A stretch of 64,000 nt of DNA from Poa pratensis. Lineage: Eukaryota; Streptophyta; Magnoliopsida; Poales; Poaceae. Where the stretch lies: assembly GCA_947311845.1 (NCBI GenBank), contig CAMZMU010000062.1, positions 47,284,906 to 47,348,905 on the forward strand. Reading direction: 5' to 3'. Below are positions 1-10,340 of this stretch, piece after piece. Numbering within the stretch: position 1 is the stretch's first letter; each line of letters starts with the position of its first letter. A program made the translations under genes and the position numbers. The notes under the pieces were generated by a model. The model made no database searches and was not told where the DNA came from. It saw nothing but the letters and a program-made list of their open reading frames with translations.

Positions 1-1
1 T

Positions 2-580
2 GCTTTATGGGCTTATAGAACTGCTTATAAGAACCCCATGGGCATGTCTCCTTATAAAATGGTTTATGGAAAAGCTTGTCATTTACCTCTAGAATTAGAA
101 CATAAGGCTTATTGGGCAGTCAAGGAACTTAATAGAGATTTTAAACTTGCTGGTCAGAAAAGGTTACTCGACATGAGTTGTCTTGATGAATGGAGAAGTG
201 AAGCATATGAAAATGCTAGACTTTTTAAAGAAAAAGTTAAGAGATGGCATCATAAGAGAATTTTAAAAAGAGAATTTAACATTGGTGATAAAGTGTTATT
301 GTATAGGTCTCGTCTTAGATTTTTTGCAGGAAAATTATTGTGAAAGTGGGAAGGACCTTATATTGTTGAAGAAGTTTATCGCTCGGGGGCTATAAAAATT
401 AACTCTCTTGATGGTGATAAACCGCAAGTAGTTAACGGGCAAAGACTCAAGCATTACATTTCTGGAGATTCTTATGGGAAAGATGTTGATATTATTCAAG
501 TGGTAACTCCGAAAAATTTCATTAAATTCAAATACCTAAAAACGGCAGAGTCTGTTTTGAAATATTGTCAGTTTTGGTAA
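2..580 (+). pseudogene. Ty3/gypsy integrase, C-terminal part, with in-frame stop
   Basis: The reading frame enters from the left edge and continues to TAA at 578-580, broken by one TGA at 341-343. It encodes the C-terminal third of a plant gypsy integrase. The motif [20 protein letters not shown] is diagnostic of Tat/Athila-type elements, followed by a basic stretch ([20 protein letters not shown]) and, after the stop, KWEGPYIVEEVY, which is the GPY/F module of the integrase C-terminal domain. The catalytic core lies outside the window. The protein would join element cDNA to chromosomal DNA. The single nonsense codon in an otherwise open frame points to recent decay. It lies upstream of the accessory ORF, polypurine tract and LTR of the same element. 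The assignment is firm; the lineage name is an inference. Confidence 0.88.
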
Positions 581-889
581 GAAAAAGTTCGCGTTTAATT
601 CCGAAAGTTTTATATTCGTTATTTTTTTGAAAATTAGGAAATTTGGAGTCGAAAAAGAGTCGGAAACGATGCCCGGAGGCACCACACCTGGGCGCGGGCC
701 CCACCTTGGCCGCGCCGAGGTCGTGTGTGGCGGCCTCGGAGCTCGTCTCCGACCCCGTTTCGACCTGCGCTTTCCTTTCGTAACCAAACTTTTTGCTATA
801 TATTTACCCGGACCCCCCGAGGTTCGTATCGTGTTCTCGTCGTGTTTCGTCTTCGAGTTGTTTCAGCAGGATTCTCTAGTCCCTAGAGC
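581..889 (+). other. spacer between pol and accessory ORF
   Basis: No gene is seen. The spacer contains a GC-rich block at about 660-770 and a possible TATA-like ATATATTTA near 797-805, upstream of the accessory ORF. Short ORFs on both strands through the GC-rich part have no recognisable motif. Confidence 0.4.
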
Positions 890-1363
890 ATGTCGTCCCA
901 AAGATCATGTGGGGAGGAGTATGCAGCTAGGCGCCAACGTGAGCTCGAGCGTGATGTAAATCACGGGACTTTCGTCGGTTGGGCGACAGAAGAGGAGATT
1001 GCTGCTAGGAGAGCTGACATGGATCAAAGCGTCAGAGAAGAAGTGAGGAGGATGCCACCTCGCCGTCAGGGAGAACGAGCCGCCAGAGGAACAAGGCCAA
1101 GCAATCCTACTTTTGTGGGATCAATTAACCCTCAACGTGCTTTCTGTCATAATGTGTAGGGAATGACTCCGCCAATTCCAGATCTGCATTCTTTTCCTGC
1201 AGCTGCTGAAGCACTCCGAACTGCAGATGAGTTTTGTGACCAATATCGAGTCCTGAGAGCAGAGGTGGAAATACTTCAAGATGAAAATAATAGGCTTCGT
1301 CGGATGCTCGAACGCTTCTTAACTCCGATTGCTGTGATACCTCCATCGCCACCGAAGGAGTAA
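890..1363 (+). pseudogene. accessory ORF of gypsy element, split by an amber codon
   Basis: Two open stretches, 890-1159 and 1163-1363, are in the same frame and separated only by TAG at 1157-1159, so the ancestral ORF was about 157 codons. The first half is rich in Arg and Glu (a charged N-terminus, then PPRRQGERAARGTRP). The second half has a heptad-like segment near its end (YRVLRAEVEILQDENNRLRR) that looks like a coiled coil. I do not recognise a named domain. Position after integrase and before the 3' noncoding region is typical of the extra ORFs found in Athila/Tat-type grass elements. The function is unknown; the coiled coil suggests self-association. Confidence 0.55.
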
Positions 1364-3061
1364 TTCATCATGGGTAATGGCATCGCCTTAGCTTGTTTCA
1401 AGCTTGGGGGAGTGCCTCGGTATCATCATCATCATCTTTTGCCTTTTATATTTTTAGTAAAGCGTAATATCATGAGTAGAGAAGTTATCATGTGAGATAG
1501 GTTGCAATGTGGAAGTATCGCTCTTTTTAGTTGTTTATCTATGTATCCGTTGGTGTGAGTTTGTCGTTATTGGAATATTAATGAGTAGTTCCATCTTTAT
1601 TCTTCTGCACTCTTCATTCTAGTATTACAATTTCGTTTATATGCTGATCTTGTCATGAGTGTAGGTACTGCATTGGGTACATCAATTAGATCTATTTAGT
1701 TATGGTAAACTTAGTATTGGTCAGTAGCAACAATTCTTGGATTACTTAAGTAGAGAAGAGGGAACTACATGCAAATATATTATCCTTGCTAATCTTTCTT
1801 TCTTGTCAGCTCATAAGTATTCTTGAATTAAGATATATGTGTTTACAATGAAGATTGCATGATTTTTTCATTGCAGTTATATTTGTTTGCATCTCTCAAC
1901 CCTATGTTTGCTACTAAGCATTGCTAGCCTAAAAACCCTGTACTGAGAGGAAATACTTCTCGTGCGTCCAAAACCTTGAACCAAAACCCTCCAAAGTGTC
2001 CACATACCTACCTACACGTGGTATTTCCTTGCCACTCCAAGTAAATTTGTCATGTGCTACCTTTAAACTATTCAAAATTGTTACTACTTCTTATTTGTGT
2101 CTCTGTTTACCAGCTCATGAGGAAGTAGTAGATCATCTTTATTACACTTGTCAATCAGACGTTACTCTAGACTAGCAGCTTACATCTGCTTATCTATAAT
2201 TTTGCAAAAAAGCTGGCAAAGGGGTGCCCAGCCCCATAAAAGATAACTTACAACTTTAACCGCTTATTCTCTTCACATTTTGTTAACTGAGCATTCGGTC
2301 AAACATCTGCATGTGCAAACCAAAGAGAAAGAGGGATGATCTGCTTGCTGCAGAAATAACGTTCCTCATGGGAGCCGCTCTTAAAAGGTCTGGTTGATAG
2401 GGGTAATACTATTTTGTCTGCTGCCATTCGTTGACAATTAACATGCACCTCTCAAAATATATTTTTACTCTCTATATGATTGCAAAACTAAAAAGCTCTA
2501 CCACATGACATAATCTCTGCTTCCCTCTGCGAAGGGCCTATCTTTTATTCTTTTTATGTTGAGTCAGTAAACCTATTCTTTTTCCCACCTTAAGCAAGCA
2601 TTTGTGTTGTTGAGATACAATCATCTATATGTGATTAATGTTTTCAATCATGTCTATTACCTTTCTTTAAACACTATGACTTTTGATTGCAAGATTATAA
2701 CTTTGAAAGTTTTTCAAATGAATGCAAAGAACTTGTGATAGTTGAACATGTAGATTCGGCACTATAGCTCTATTATAAAGATTCTTCTTGAAAGATAAGT
2801 TTGAATTGTTAATTGTTCTCTGACCAAGAACTAACTTTGCCATCACTAGATTATGATTTTCTTTATGCACTTTCACTTGTAGTTATTCCATTACTTGTTT
2901 CAAGCTAAGCTCTATGAAGGGAGTTGCTGTTTAGAACGAATGGGGGCTGTTGAATAAATACTGATGCTTCATGTTCGTATTATTTATTATCGACACTTCA
3001 CTCCATAAACCTGTGGTCTTGTTTACTGAGCTCAGTATTCGCTTGGGAACAAGCGAGGTCT
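1364..3061 (+). other. 3' noncoding region of gypsy element
   Basis: About 1.7 kb of AT-rich sequence with no convincing ORF lies between the accessory ORF and the polypurine tract. It opens with a copy of the polypurine motif (1400-1413). The rest shows no gene, tRNA or inverted repeat that I can support. Long untranslated 3' regions are usual in Tat/Athila elements. Confidence 0.6.
1400..1413 (+). other. internal polypurine-tract-like motif
   Basis: AAGCTTGGGGGAGT is identical to the motif that immediately precedes the LTR at 3062-3075. It sits 37 bp after the accessory ORF, 1.66 kb before the LTR. It could act as a second plus-strand primer or be a relic of a duplicated end. Confidence 0.55.
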
Positions 3062-3075
3062 AAGCTTGGGGGAGT
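3062..3075 (+). other. polypurine tract of gypsy element
   Basis: AAGCTTGGGGGAGT directly abuts the LTR start TGATATGTCC. Its position next to the LTR and its G-rich end are what the plus-strand primer of an LTR retrotransposon requires. Confidence 0.85.
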
Positions 3076-3760
3076 TGATATGTCCATTTTGCATCACTAT
3101 TTTATATCATAATTCACTGTTCTTTATTGATATATTTCATATAAAGATACATTACTTATGTTATTTCATCTTATTTTGCATGTTTGATGATTATTGGGAT
3201 TTAACTGCCGGAGTCAGGAATTTGCTAGAAAAAGCGTCGTCAAGATACTATATTTCTGAAACTCCAAAAATCACGAGAAAATACAGAAGCTCCTATTTTA
3301 CCAGATGACGGAGGGTGCCAAAAGGGGAGGTCAGGATGGGCCACGAGGGACCCACACCTGACCTGGGCACGGCCAGCCTAGGGGTGGCGCCGAGGTGTGG
3401 TGTGGGCCCCTGGCCCACCTCTGGCTCACACCCTTCGCGTATATCTTCCTCCTAACCCTAATTTGCCAAAGAGAGTCACGAAGAAATATTCCGCCTTCTC
3501 TACGGGGCGGAAAACTACAGAGAGAGAAAAAGCTCTCCGGCAGGGAGAAATCTGCCGAGGAAATTCCCTCCCGGAGGGGGAAATCATCGCCATCGTCGTC
3601 GCCAACGCGCTAGACTTCATCGGGATCATCATCATCCTCACCGCCGTCACCATCATCTCCACCGCTCCACTTCGTTCCGCTGTAACATCTAGGATTGCTA
3701 CTTGGCTAGTTCATAGGGGAAACTCTCCCGGTGTTAATTACTCCTTGTGGTTGATGCTTT

Positions 3761-5358
3761 CACTAGTAGGAAAAGTCCTTTTAGTGGCGCACCAAAAAGC
3801 CTTTCTGTGGCGCATGGTGGGTGCGCCACTAAATCCTCGCCACAAAAATATTATTTCTGTGGCGCACGGCCCATGCGTCACAGAAAAGTGCAAGATTCTG
3901 TGGCGCACCCCCAAGTGCATGCGCCACAGAAATATTTCTGTGGCGCACCCCACTACCATGCGCCACAAAAGTTTTTTGAATTTCAAAAAAACAGGGCGGC
4001 CAGATCTAGATCTGGCCGCCGGAATTTCGCCGGAATTTCAAATTTTGCCGGAATTTGCCCGGAGCTCGTCGGAGACCGTGGTGTCTGTGGCCATGGCCGT
4101 AGGTGGCTTGGTCGGTGGTGGGTGGAGAGTCGCCGGAGTTGGTGGAGGATGGGGGTCACCGGAGGTGGTGGAGGAGAGTCACCGGAGTTGGTGGAGGAGG
4201 AGGAGGAGGAGGTCACCGGAGTTGGTGGAGGAGGAGGAGGAGGAGGAGAAGCTCGCCGGAGTTGGAGGAGGAGAAGGTCGCCGGAGTTGGTGGAGGAGGA
4301 GGTCGCCGGAGTTTGTGGAGGAGGAGGAGAAGGTCGCCGGAGTTGGTGGAGGAGGAGGTCGCCGGAGTTGGTGGAGGAGGAGGAGGAGAAGGTCGCCGGA
4401 GTTGGTGGAGGAGGAGGTCGCCGGAGTTGAGTTGAAGTAGAGGTAGAGGAGAGAAGGGGAGAGGAGAAGTGGAGGAGAAGGGAGAGGAGAAGTGAAATGA
4501 GAGAAAGGAGAGAAGGAGAAAGAAGAGGAAGAAGAGAAGGGCGGGATTCAAATTTCGAATCCCGCCCAACAATTCTGTGGCGCACCCACCACCGTGCGGC
4601 ACATAATTTTTTTTTCAATTTTTTTTTGATTTTCTTTTATTTTGTAGAAAAAATTCTTCTTATTGAAATAAATTTTTACTCTTTTGGAATTTCCGAATCT
4701 GAGAAAAGTGCACCGGGTAAACCCAGGTGAAATCGAGCTCCTTTTTCTCACGATTTTTTTGGTATATTAAACGCATTTTTTCGACGTCGTATGCAAAAGT
4801 TATGGCCGTTCAAACTTTTTTTTTCTGTTTTTTGCAAAAAAAAGGTCAAAATTCATATTTCAAAATTTCTATACCAAGTAGACACTAAAACCTAACTATA
4901 TCTCAAAGGATTTTATTTATTAAAGATTTTATCATTTTCTTTTCTTGTTTGCAAAATTGAAAAGACGATCCACCGGGGGTGGTGTGTTCTGGAAAAAAAA
5001 AAAATGTGGCGCACCTGGCCATGTGCGCCACAGAAAGTCACATTTCTGTGGCGCACACTGCCCATGCGCCACAGAAAGTCTCATTTATGTGGCGCACCTT
5101 GCCATGTGCGCCACAGAACGTCATATTTTTGTGGCACACGAGGCCATGTGCGCCACAGAAAGTCACATTTCTGTGGCGCACCTTGCCATGTGCGCCACAG
5201 AATGCCACATTCTGTGGCACACATGGCAAGGTGCGCCACAGAAATGTGACTTTCTGTGGCGCACATGGCCTGGTGCGCCACAGAATTTTTTTTTGTGGCG
5301 CATGGCTACTTGGTGCGCCACAAAAAGTGATCCACAGAAAGGCAGTTTCCTACTAGTG
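3761..5358. mobile_element. non-autonomous CACTA (En/Spm) transposon, 1598 bp
   Basis: The termini are CACTAGTAGGAAA and its perfect complement TTTCCTACTAGTG (13 bp), flanked by the 3 bp target duplication TTT (3758-3760 and 5359-5361). Both ends carry many direct and inverted copies of the subterminal motif TCTGTGGCGCAC (about 3785-3970 and 5004-5325), the kind of site TNPA-type proteins bind. The middle has a GGA-rich minisatellite and AT-rich filler and no transposase. It therefore depends on a partner in trans; the coding CACTA at 43921-55066 has the same subterminal repeat. The long ORFs through it are by-products of the repeats. Confidence 0.93.
4120..4435. repeat. GGA-rich minisatellite inside the CACTA element
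   Basis: Irregular copies of a unit based on GTCGCCGGAGTTGGTGGAGG, each followed by varying numbers of GAG/GGA triplets, run through this stretch. All frames stay open on both strands because the unit length is close to a multiple of three. No sign of real coding. Confidence 0.8.
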
Positions 5359-6171
5359 TTTTGAGTTTTATCGGTGAATTAAAGTTTATGTCCAGATTGT
5401 TATTCATCATTATATCAGCTCTGATCATGAACCATATGATGTCTTGTGAGTAGTTTGCTTAGTTCTTGAGGACATGGGAGAAGTCTTGATGTTAGTAGTG
5501 GAATTATGTTGAGTAATATTTAATGGTTTGATATTTAAATTGTGGTGTTATTCTTCTAGTGGTGTCATGTGAACGTCGACTACATGACACTTCACCTTTA
5601 TGGGCCTAGGGGAATGCATTGTGTATTTAATTTACTTATTGTGGTGTTGCCGAAGCGACAGAAACCTAAACCCCCGTTTGTAAATTAGTGCTCAAGTCCC
5701 AGAGTTTAAGGCTGTGGTTAAATTTATCTTAATCATTCTCTTGCATTTGCGGTAAGCCTGCAAGAGGTGTAATCACAAGTATGTATTAGTCCAAGTAAGG
5801 GCGGTGCATTAGCATAGGTTCACCCATACAACACTTATCAAAATAATAAAGATTAATCAACGGTATGAAGCAAAAGCACTTGACGAAATTCCCGTGTGTC
5901 CTCAAAAACGTTTGGTCATCATAAGCAAAACAACCGGCTTGTCCTTTGTGCTAAAAAGGATTGGGCCACTCACTGCAATTATTATTGCACTCTTTTATTT
6001 ACTCGTATTTTATTTTTCTGCTATATCAAAAACCACTAAAAATCTGTCTGCTAGTGTTTACAGTGAAATCTTGCTCAAAACTGCTTGTCGGCACATTCTG
6101 CTCCTCGTTGGATTCGACACTCTTATTTATGGAAAGTACTACGATACACCCCCTATACTTGTGGGTCATCA

Positions 6172-7337
6172 ATGCTTTGCACGTATTTTTGCTGTCCTTC
6201 TGACAGTTTTCAGGGATGGTGGCATAGTATGCCTGGTACACCCGATGGATCGGGACCAGTTAACTGCTCATTTGGGCAAAACCTTACTAGCCTACCTCAA
6301 GTTCGAGTCCCTGGACTCGAACCCAGCACGGCCTCATCAGATACAACTCAGGCCGCGGAGATCTTACAGAGTCGTCCTGCAGCATATTTTGCGGGTACCT
6401 AACGCGTCCGCTAGGATTTTCTTCATGTCGTCGGACACGGAAAGTTTCAGGGCAAACGCAGTATGTGCGGTCCCTGGCCAGCTCGACGGATCGGCGGGTC
6501 TTACCTACGCACCATGTATGCAGCTTCCGAGGATCGTCAGATGCAACTCGGTGAGATTTTGACTGTGGTTTTGCCTTATGTGGGTAGTTAAGTAGCTGAG
6601 TCGAGTAAGCTTCGACTGCGAAATATGCATCTTGACCTTGTCTGTATTTTAGCGTGTGCGCGTCAGCGCTCCCGATGGGAGTAGCCCCGAGATTGTGCTC
6701 AATTGCTTGCAGTTGAGGATAATCTCAAAACTTTGTATCTTTGCAGCAGTCGGCGAAATTTTAATACGCTCCCGATGGGAGTTGGATGCTTTTGCCGAAG
6801 AAGCAGTCGAATTACCCTTTTGCTTGCAGTTTTGTGTTTCTTCAAAGTCGGCCCATTAGGGACTCGAGTACCTCTTTATGCTGCGACAGAATGATGACGT
6901 CAGGGATGATGTAATGGCTGTCTGCGCCGCCTGACAAATGATGGCGTGCTCGTTGTGATGGATGGGACATGACGATGTGGTCCCACCTATCAGTGTTGAC
7001 CAGGGGCGGTGCCGTTTGGACTAGAACTGACCGTCTGGCACGATTTTCTTGGAGACATGATGATGGCCTCCTCGGTTTCCGCGCGTAGTGGGCGGCGTGG
7101 CCGGCGACGGTTGTTCTTCGTAGCTGCCACGTGTAGGGCTGGATGTGCTCTGTGGAGCACGATGTGGAAGCAACGGCTGTGATGCATCACAGCCATTCCT
7201 ATAAGATGGAAAGTCTCAGCGGCCAGAGGGGTAATTCCCCATTCTTTGCCGCCTACCTGTGCTGCTTCTTCTTCCTCGCCCTCCTGCCATTGCTGCTTCT
7301 CCACGCTCCAAATACGCATTCTCCGCCTTCCATCGCC
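6172..7337 (+). other. exon-like debris and promoter region of the antisense ORF
   Basis: From 6172 to about 6553 there is a GC-balanced stretch ending in an apparent donor (CAACTCG then GTGAGATT), which looks like an exon of another copy of the antisense gene, although it has stops in each frame. Two copies of the palindrome CTCCCGATGGGAG follow (6669-6681, 6769-6781). A possible TATA motif (CCTATAAGA, about 7197-7205) precedes a pyrimidine-rich leader and the ATG at 7338. No left LTR of the Tat element is visible. Confidence 0.45.
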
Positions 7338-9287
7338 ATGAAGAAGTCAGGCGCCAAGAAAGCTGGCGGCGCCGCCGTCGGTGCCGCAAAGAAGGCAAGG
7401 ACTGCATCGACCTCCACCGCCGCCGCCGCCGCGCCTCGGATACGCTGACGAAGATCCCGACGACTGGGTGAAGTCCACCGTGAAGGAGCACCATCTGGAC
7501 GGCTTCCGCGATGACGGGCTGCTGCCGCCGGCGGACCAGTTGGCGACGCGTGCGCCTGGAGATGAGGTAATGCCTCAACCAAGGGTAGGCGAGCGTGTTT
7601 GCTTTGCCGATTTTTTGACCAAGGGTTTCTCCTTCCCTCTTCACGATTTCATGTGTGGGCTTATGTATGCGTACGGGGTGCAAATGCACGATTTCACCCC
7701 GAACGGTATTTTGCACATTTGCTGCTTTTTTGTGCTATGCGAGTGCTTTCTCGGGGTGCATCCACACTGGGCTTTGTGGAAACGCATCTTCAACGTGAAG
7801 AGGAATGCGGGCGCTAGTGGTGTGTACCCTGTTGCCGGGTTTGGGATCCAGACCCGCAGCGACACCACCTACTTTGAGCTGAAGCCAGTCGATTCCGCCC
7901 AAGGATGGCGAAAGAAGTGGTTTTATGTAAGCTCCACACAAGAAGGCCTCCCCAACTTCGTGGCCAGCAAACCACTGCGGAGGTCGAGAGCATGGAAGCA
8001 CGAGCTGACGAGTGCCGAAAAGCTGGAGGTGGAGCCTATGCTGAAGAGGGTGGCCGAACTGCTGAAGACAGTGGGCAAAGAGGTTAGCGGCCCCCACCTC
8101 ATTGCCACCTTTGTGAGGAGATGTGTGCAGCCACTGCGCGTCCGAGCACACCCCCTGTGGGAGTTCCAGGGCACCCACAACCCAACTCGGCTGATGAACG
8201 AGGAGAAATCGAAGAGAGAGGTCGAGTCTTAGGTGCGGTCGTTGACTTCCATCAGGGCTGCGGACCCTTGCAATGTTGATCCTCCAGTTTCTACTTTTGG
8301 AGTCAACAACCCATTGCCTGAGGTGAGAGTCAAACCCTTTGTACTGCTATTTCTTCTGTGTGACGCATTTTGAATATGCGTTTGTTTGCAGGGTCACCTG
8401 ATTTTAACTTGCCTTCCTCCTCTGCCCGAGGATGGTAAGACCGCGGAGGTGGAGGTTCCTGAGATCGAGTCAGACAACGACGAGACCTCTCTTGCCACCG
8501 CGAGCACACCAGTCGATGAAGCAGAGGAGTCTGATGATGGGGAAGAAGAGCAACCGCCCAAGTGGCGCCGTTTGATCAAGACGACTTCGACTGCTGCCAA
8601 CTCGCCTCGAGAGGATGCGCTGGCTGAACTTGAAGACGATGATTCGGGCTCCTCAACACCTGATGCGAGGGAGGCACGGGCGGTGATTCCATTGCGCATG
8701 GCCCCTCCTGAAGGTGCTTCAGAATTTGGCACGCATCTGGACTTCGAGAGTCTTCTTAGTGAGGATGATGCGAGGTAAGCACCCTTTGCCTTTGCTTAGT
8801 TCCCATTTCCTTCAGTGTCTCTGTTTTTTGATTGTTTGAATTTTTGCTGTCCAGCCCGGGCAGGATGCCCTTCCCAAGGATGATGCGCCACCACCTGTGC
8901 CTGAGTTGACCCCTGCTTCATCTACTGGTGAAGTGGCTCAGGTGGAACCACAGCCAGCTGCCGCTGCCAGTGCACCTCCTAACCCGCAAGGGTACACGCC
9001 TTCTTCCTCGGGTACTGCACCGCCAGCGCATTATGACCACGTAAGTTTTTTCTGATATTTCTGTAATTTTATCGGGTGCGCGTCAGCGCTCCCGATGGGA
9101 GTAGCCCCGGAGGCTATGCGCAACTAGGATAGTTCGGTATAGGCTCAAGAACATGAATCTCCGTCTTTGCTTTGCTGAGATATTCTTTTGCAGCCCTTTT
9201 TCCGTGCCATGGTGGAGTCAGGTACTTCGTATGTGCGAATGGAGCAGGAGCGGGACCAGCTTCGGGCCCAGATGGAGCAGTCAGAGC
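7338..9287 (+). pseudogene. antisense ORF of Tat-type gypsy element (putative gypsy-type transposon domain)
   Basis: This plus-strand gene runs opposite to the gag/protease of the surrounding element, as antisense ORFs do in Tat-lineage elements. Exon 1 starts at ATG 7338 with a Lys/Ala-rich leader; a one-base frameshift near 7430-7445 joins it to a body (about 7440-8229) containing VGERVCFADFLTKGFSFPLH and GVHPHWALWKRIF, matching the plant 'putative gypsy type transposon' domain as I recall it. TAG at 8230-8232 interrupts it in frame. Likely splice junctions follow: donor at 8322, exons about 8393-8774, 8855-9040 and 9194-9287, each ending in GTAAG-type donors. An acidic Asp/Glu/Ser-rich region lies at about 8440-8770. 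The last exon begins a coiled coil (RMEQERDQLRAQMEQSE). The function of this family is unknown. Confidence 0.7.
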
Positions 9288-9309
9288 GTAAGAACCTCTT
9301 TCCTAGCTC

Positions 9310-10128
9310 TCACGAAGAAACTCGACGAACGCGCCTTCCTATGCGGGAGATAAACTCGATGACACGTTGACTGTCTTGGATGGGTCCGTCGGGTGCACCT
9401 GGTGCATCTTTTGTTGCGCTGAAGGCCGCGTCGGGTGCCGGTTTCGTGGCCTCAGGAAAAAGAGTACGATCGTTGTTGAGGGAGAGCTCCTGAAGTTGCT
9501 CCTGCATGCTGAACATCTCGGAGATTTTGCTGAACTCCCTATCACAGCTATCCGAGCGCTGGAAGTTGCCGTTCACGGTGATAATGCCATTGGGTCCCGG
9601 CATCTTCAGCTTGAGGTAGGCGTAGTGCGGGACCGCCATGAATCGAGCAAACGTCGGGCGCCCTAGGATGGCGTGGTATTGTGACTTCCAGTCGACGACC
9701 TCGAAATCGATCTTCTCCGTCCTGAAGTTTCCTGGTTCGCCGAAGATGACTAGAAATTGTACTGTGCCGAGCGGATAAACTGCCTTGCCCGGGACGATGC
9801 CGTGGAAGGTGTTCTCTGATTTTACCAGATTTTCAGTCGACTGGTCCATTTTGCGCAGCGTGTCAGCAAACAGGATGTTGATTCCGCTTCCTCCGTCGAT
9901 GAAGACTTTGGACATAGTAAACCCTCCGATTTGGGCGTCGAGTACGAGAGCGGCATGCCCTGGACGAACCACAGCAGGCGGGTGATCCCCGCGGGAGAAT
10001 GTGATGCTAGTCTCGGACCCCTTCAGGTACTCGGGCACTGCAGGGGGTGCCAGGGCAGACATGTTAACTTGGCGAGGGATCAACTTCTGTTCCCTGTTGG
10101 ATGGGCGCCCCTTTTGTATCATGTTCAT
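9310..10128 (-). pseudogene. retrotransposon aspartic protease region (Tat-type gypsy)
   Basis: The translation contains VFIDGGSGINILFA, the D-G-G-S form of the retropepsin active site typical of Tat-lineage gypsy elements, followed by HAILGRPTFARFMAVPHYAY, the conserved second part of the protease. It would cleave the Gag-Pol polyprotein. The frame ends at 9310. Directly beyond it, instead of reverse transcriptase, lies the antisense ORF exon ending at 9287, so RT, RNase H and integrase have been lost. The frame itself is open over 272 codons. Confidence 0.8.
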
Positions 10129-10340
10129 CTACCCATGAGGTTCGGGATATTGAGCTGATGCCGCTGCCGGGGCCTCTATGCGTGCCTGGTGCTGAATTGC
10201 ACCCGCCATTTGCCCGGGTGGCCCTACTGGTGGAGGAGGGGGAGCTTCGCTTGCGGCTATACCGGAGCCGTTTGCAGGCGCTTTGCGTATTCACTCGCCA
10301 GCCTTGTGAATTTTCTGCAGTCTTTCAACAGGTGGCTTGA

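Larger units (their letters stand above)
3076..6171 (+). mobile_element. 3' LTR of Ty3/gypsy element, split by a CACTA transposon
   Basis: The LTR starts TGATATGTCCATTTTGCATC right after the polypurine tract and ends with TGTGGGTCATCA, giving TG...CA termini. Removing the CACTA insertion (3761-5358 plus one 3 bp target duplication) leaves about 1.5 kb. A TATA-like CGCGTATATC lies at about 3437-3446. The 5' LTR and the upstream target duplication are outside the window, so the expected 5 bp repeat (ATGCT at 6172-6176) cannot be tested. The element appears to be nested inside the minus-strand Tat element that follows. Confidence 0.85.

Noticed and set aside
3397..4440. 347-codon plus-strand ORF
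   Set aside because: It runs from LTR sequence into the CACTA and through a GGA minisatellite that stays open in all frames; no domain.
4985..5330. CRISPR-like array of GTGGCGCAC/GTGCGCCAC repeats with short spacers
   Set aside because: The repeats alternate in orientation, lie inside a CACTA transposon next to its ends, and the genome is eukaryotic; these are subterminal repeats.
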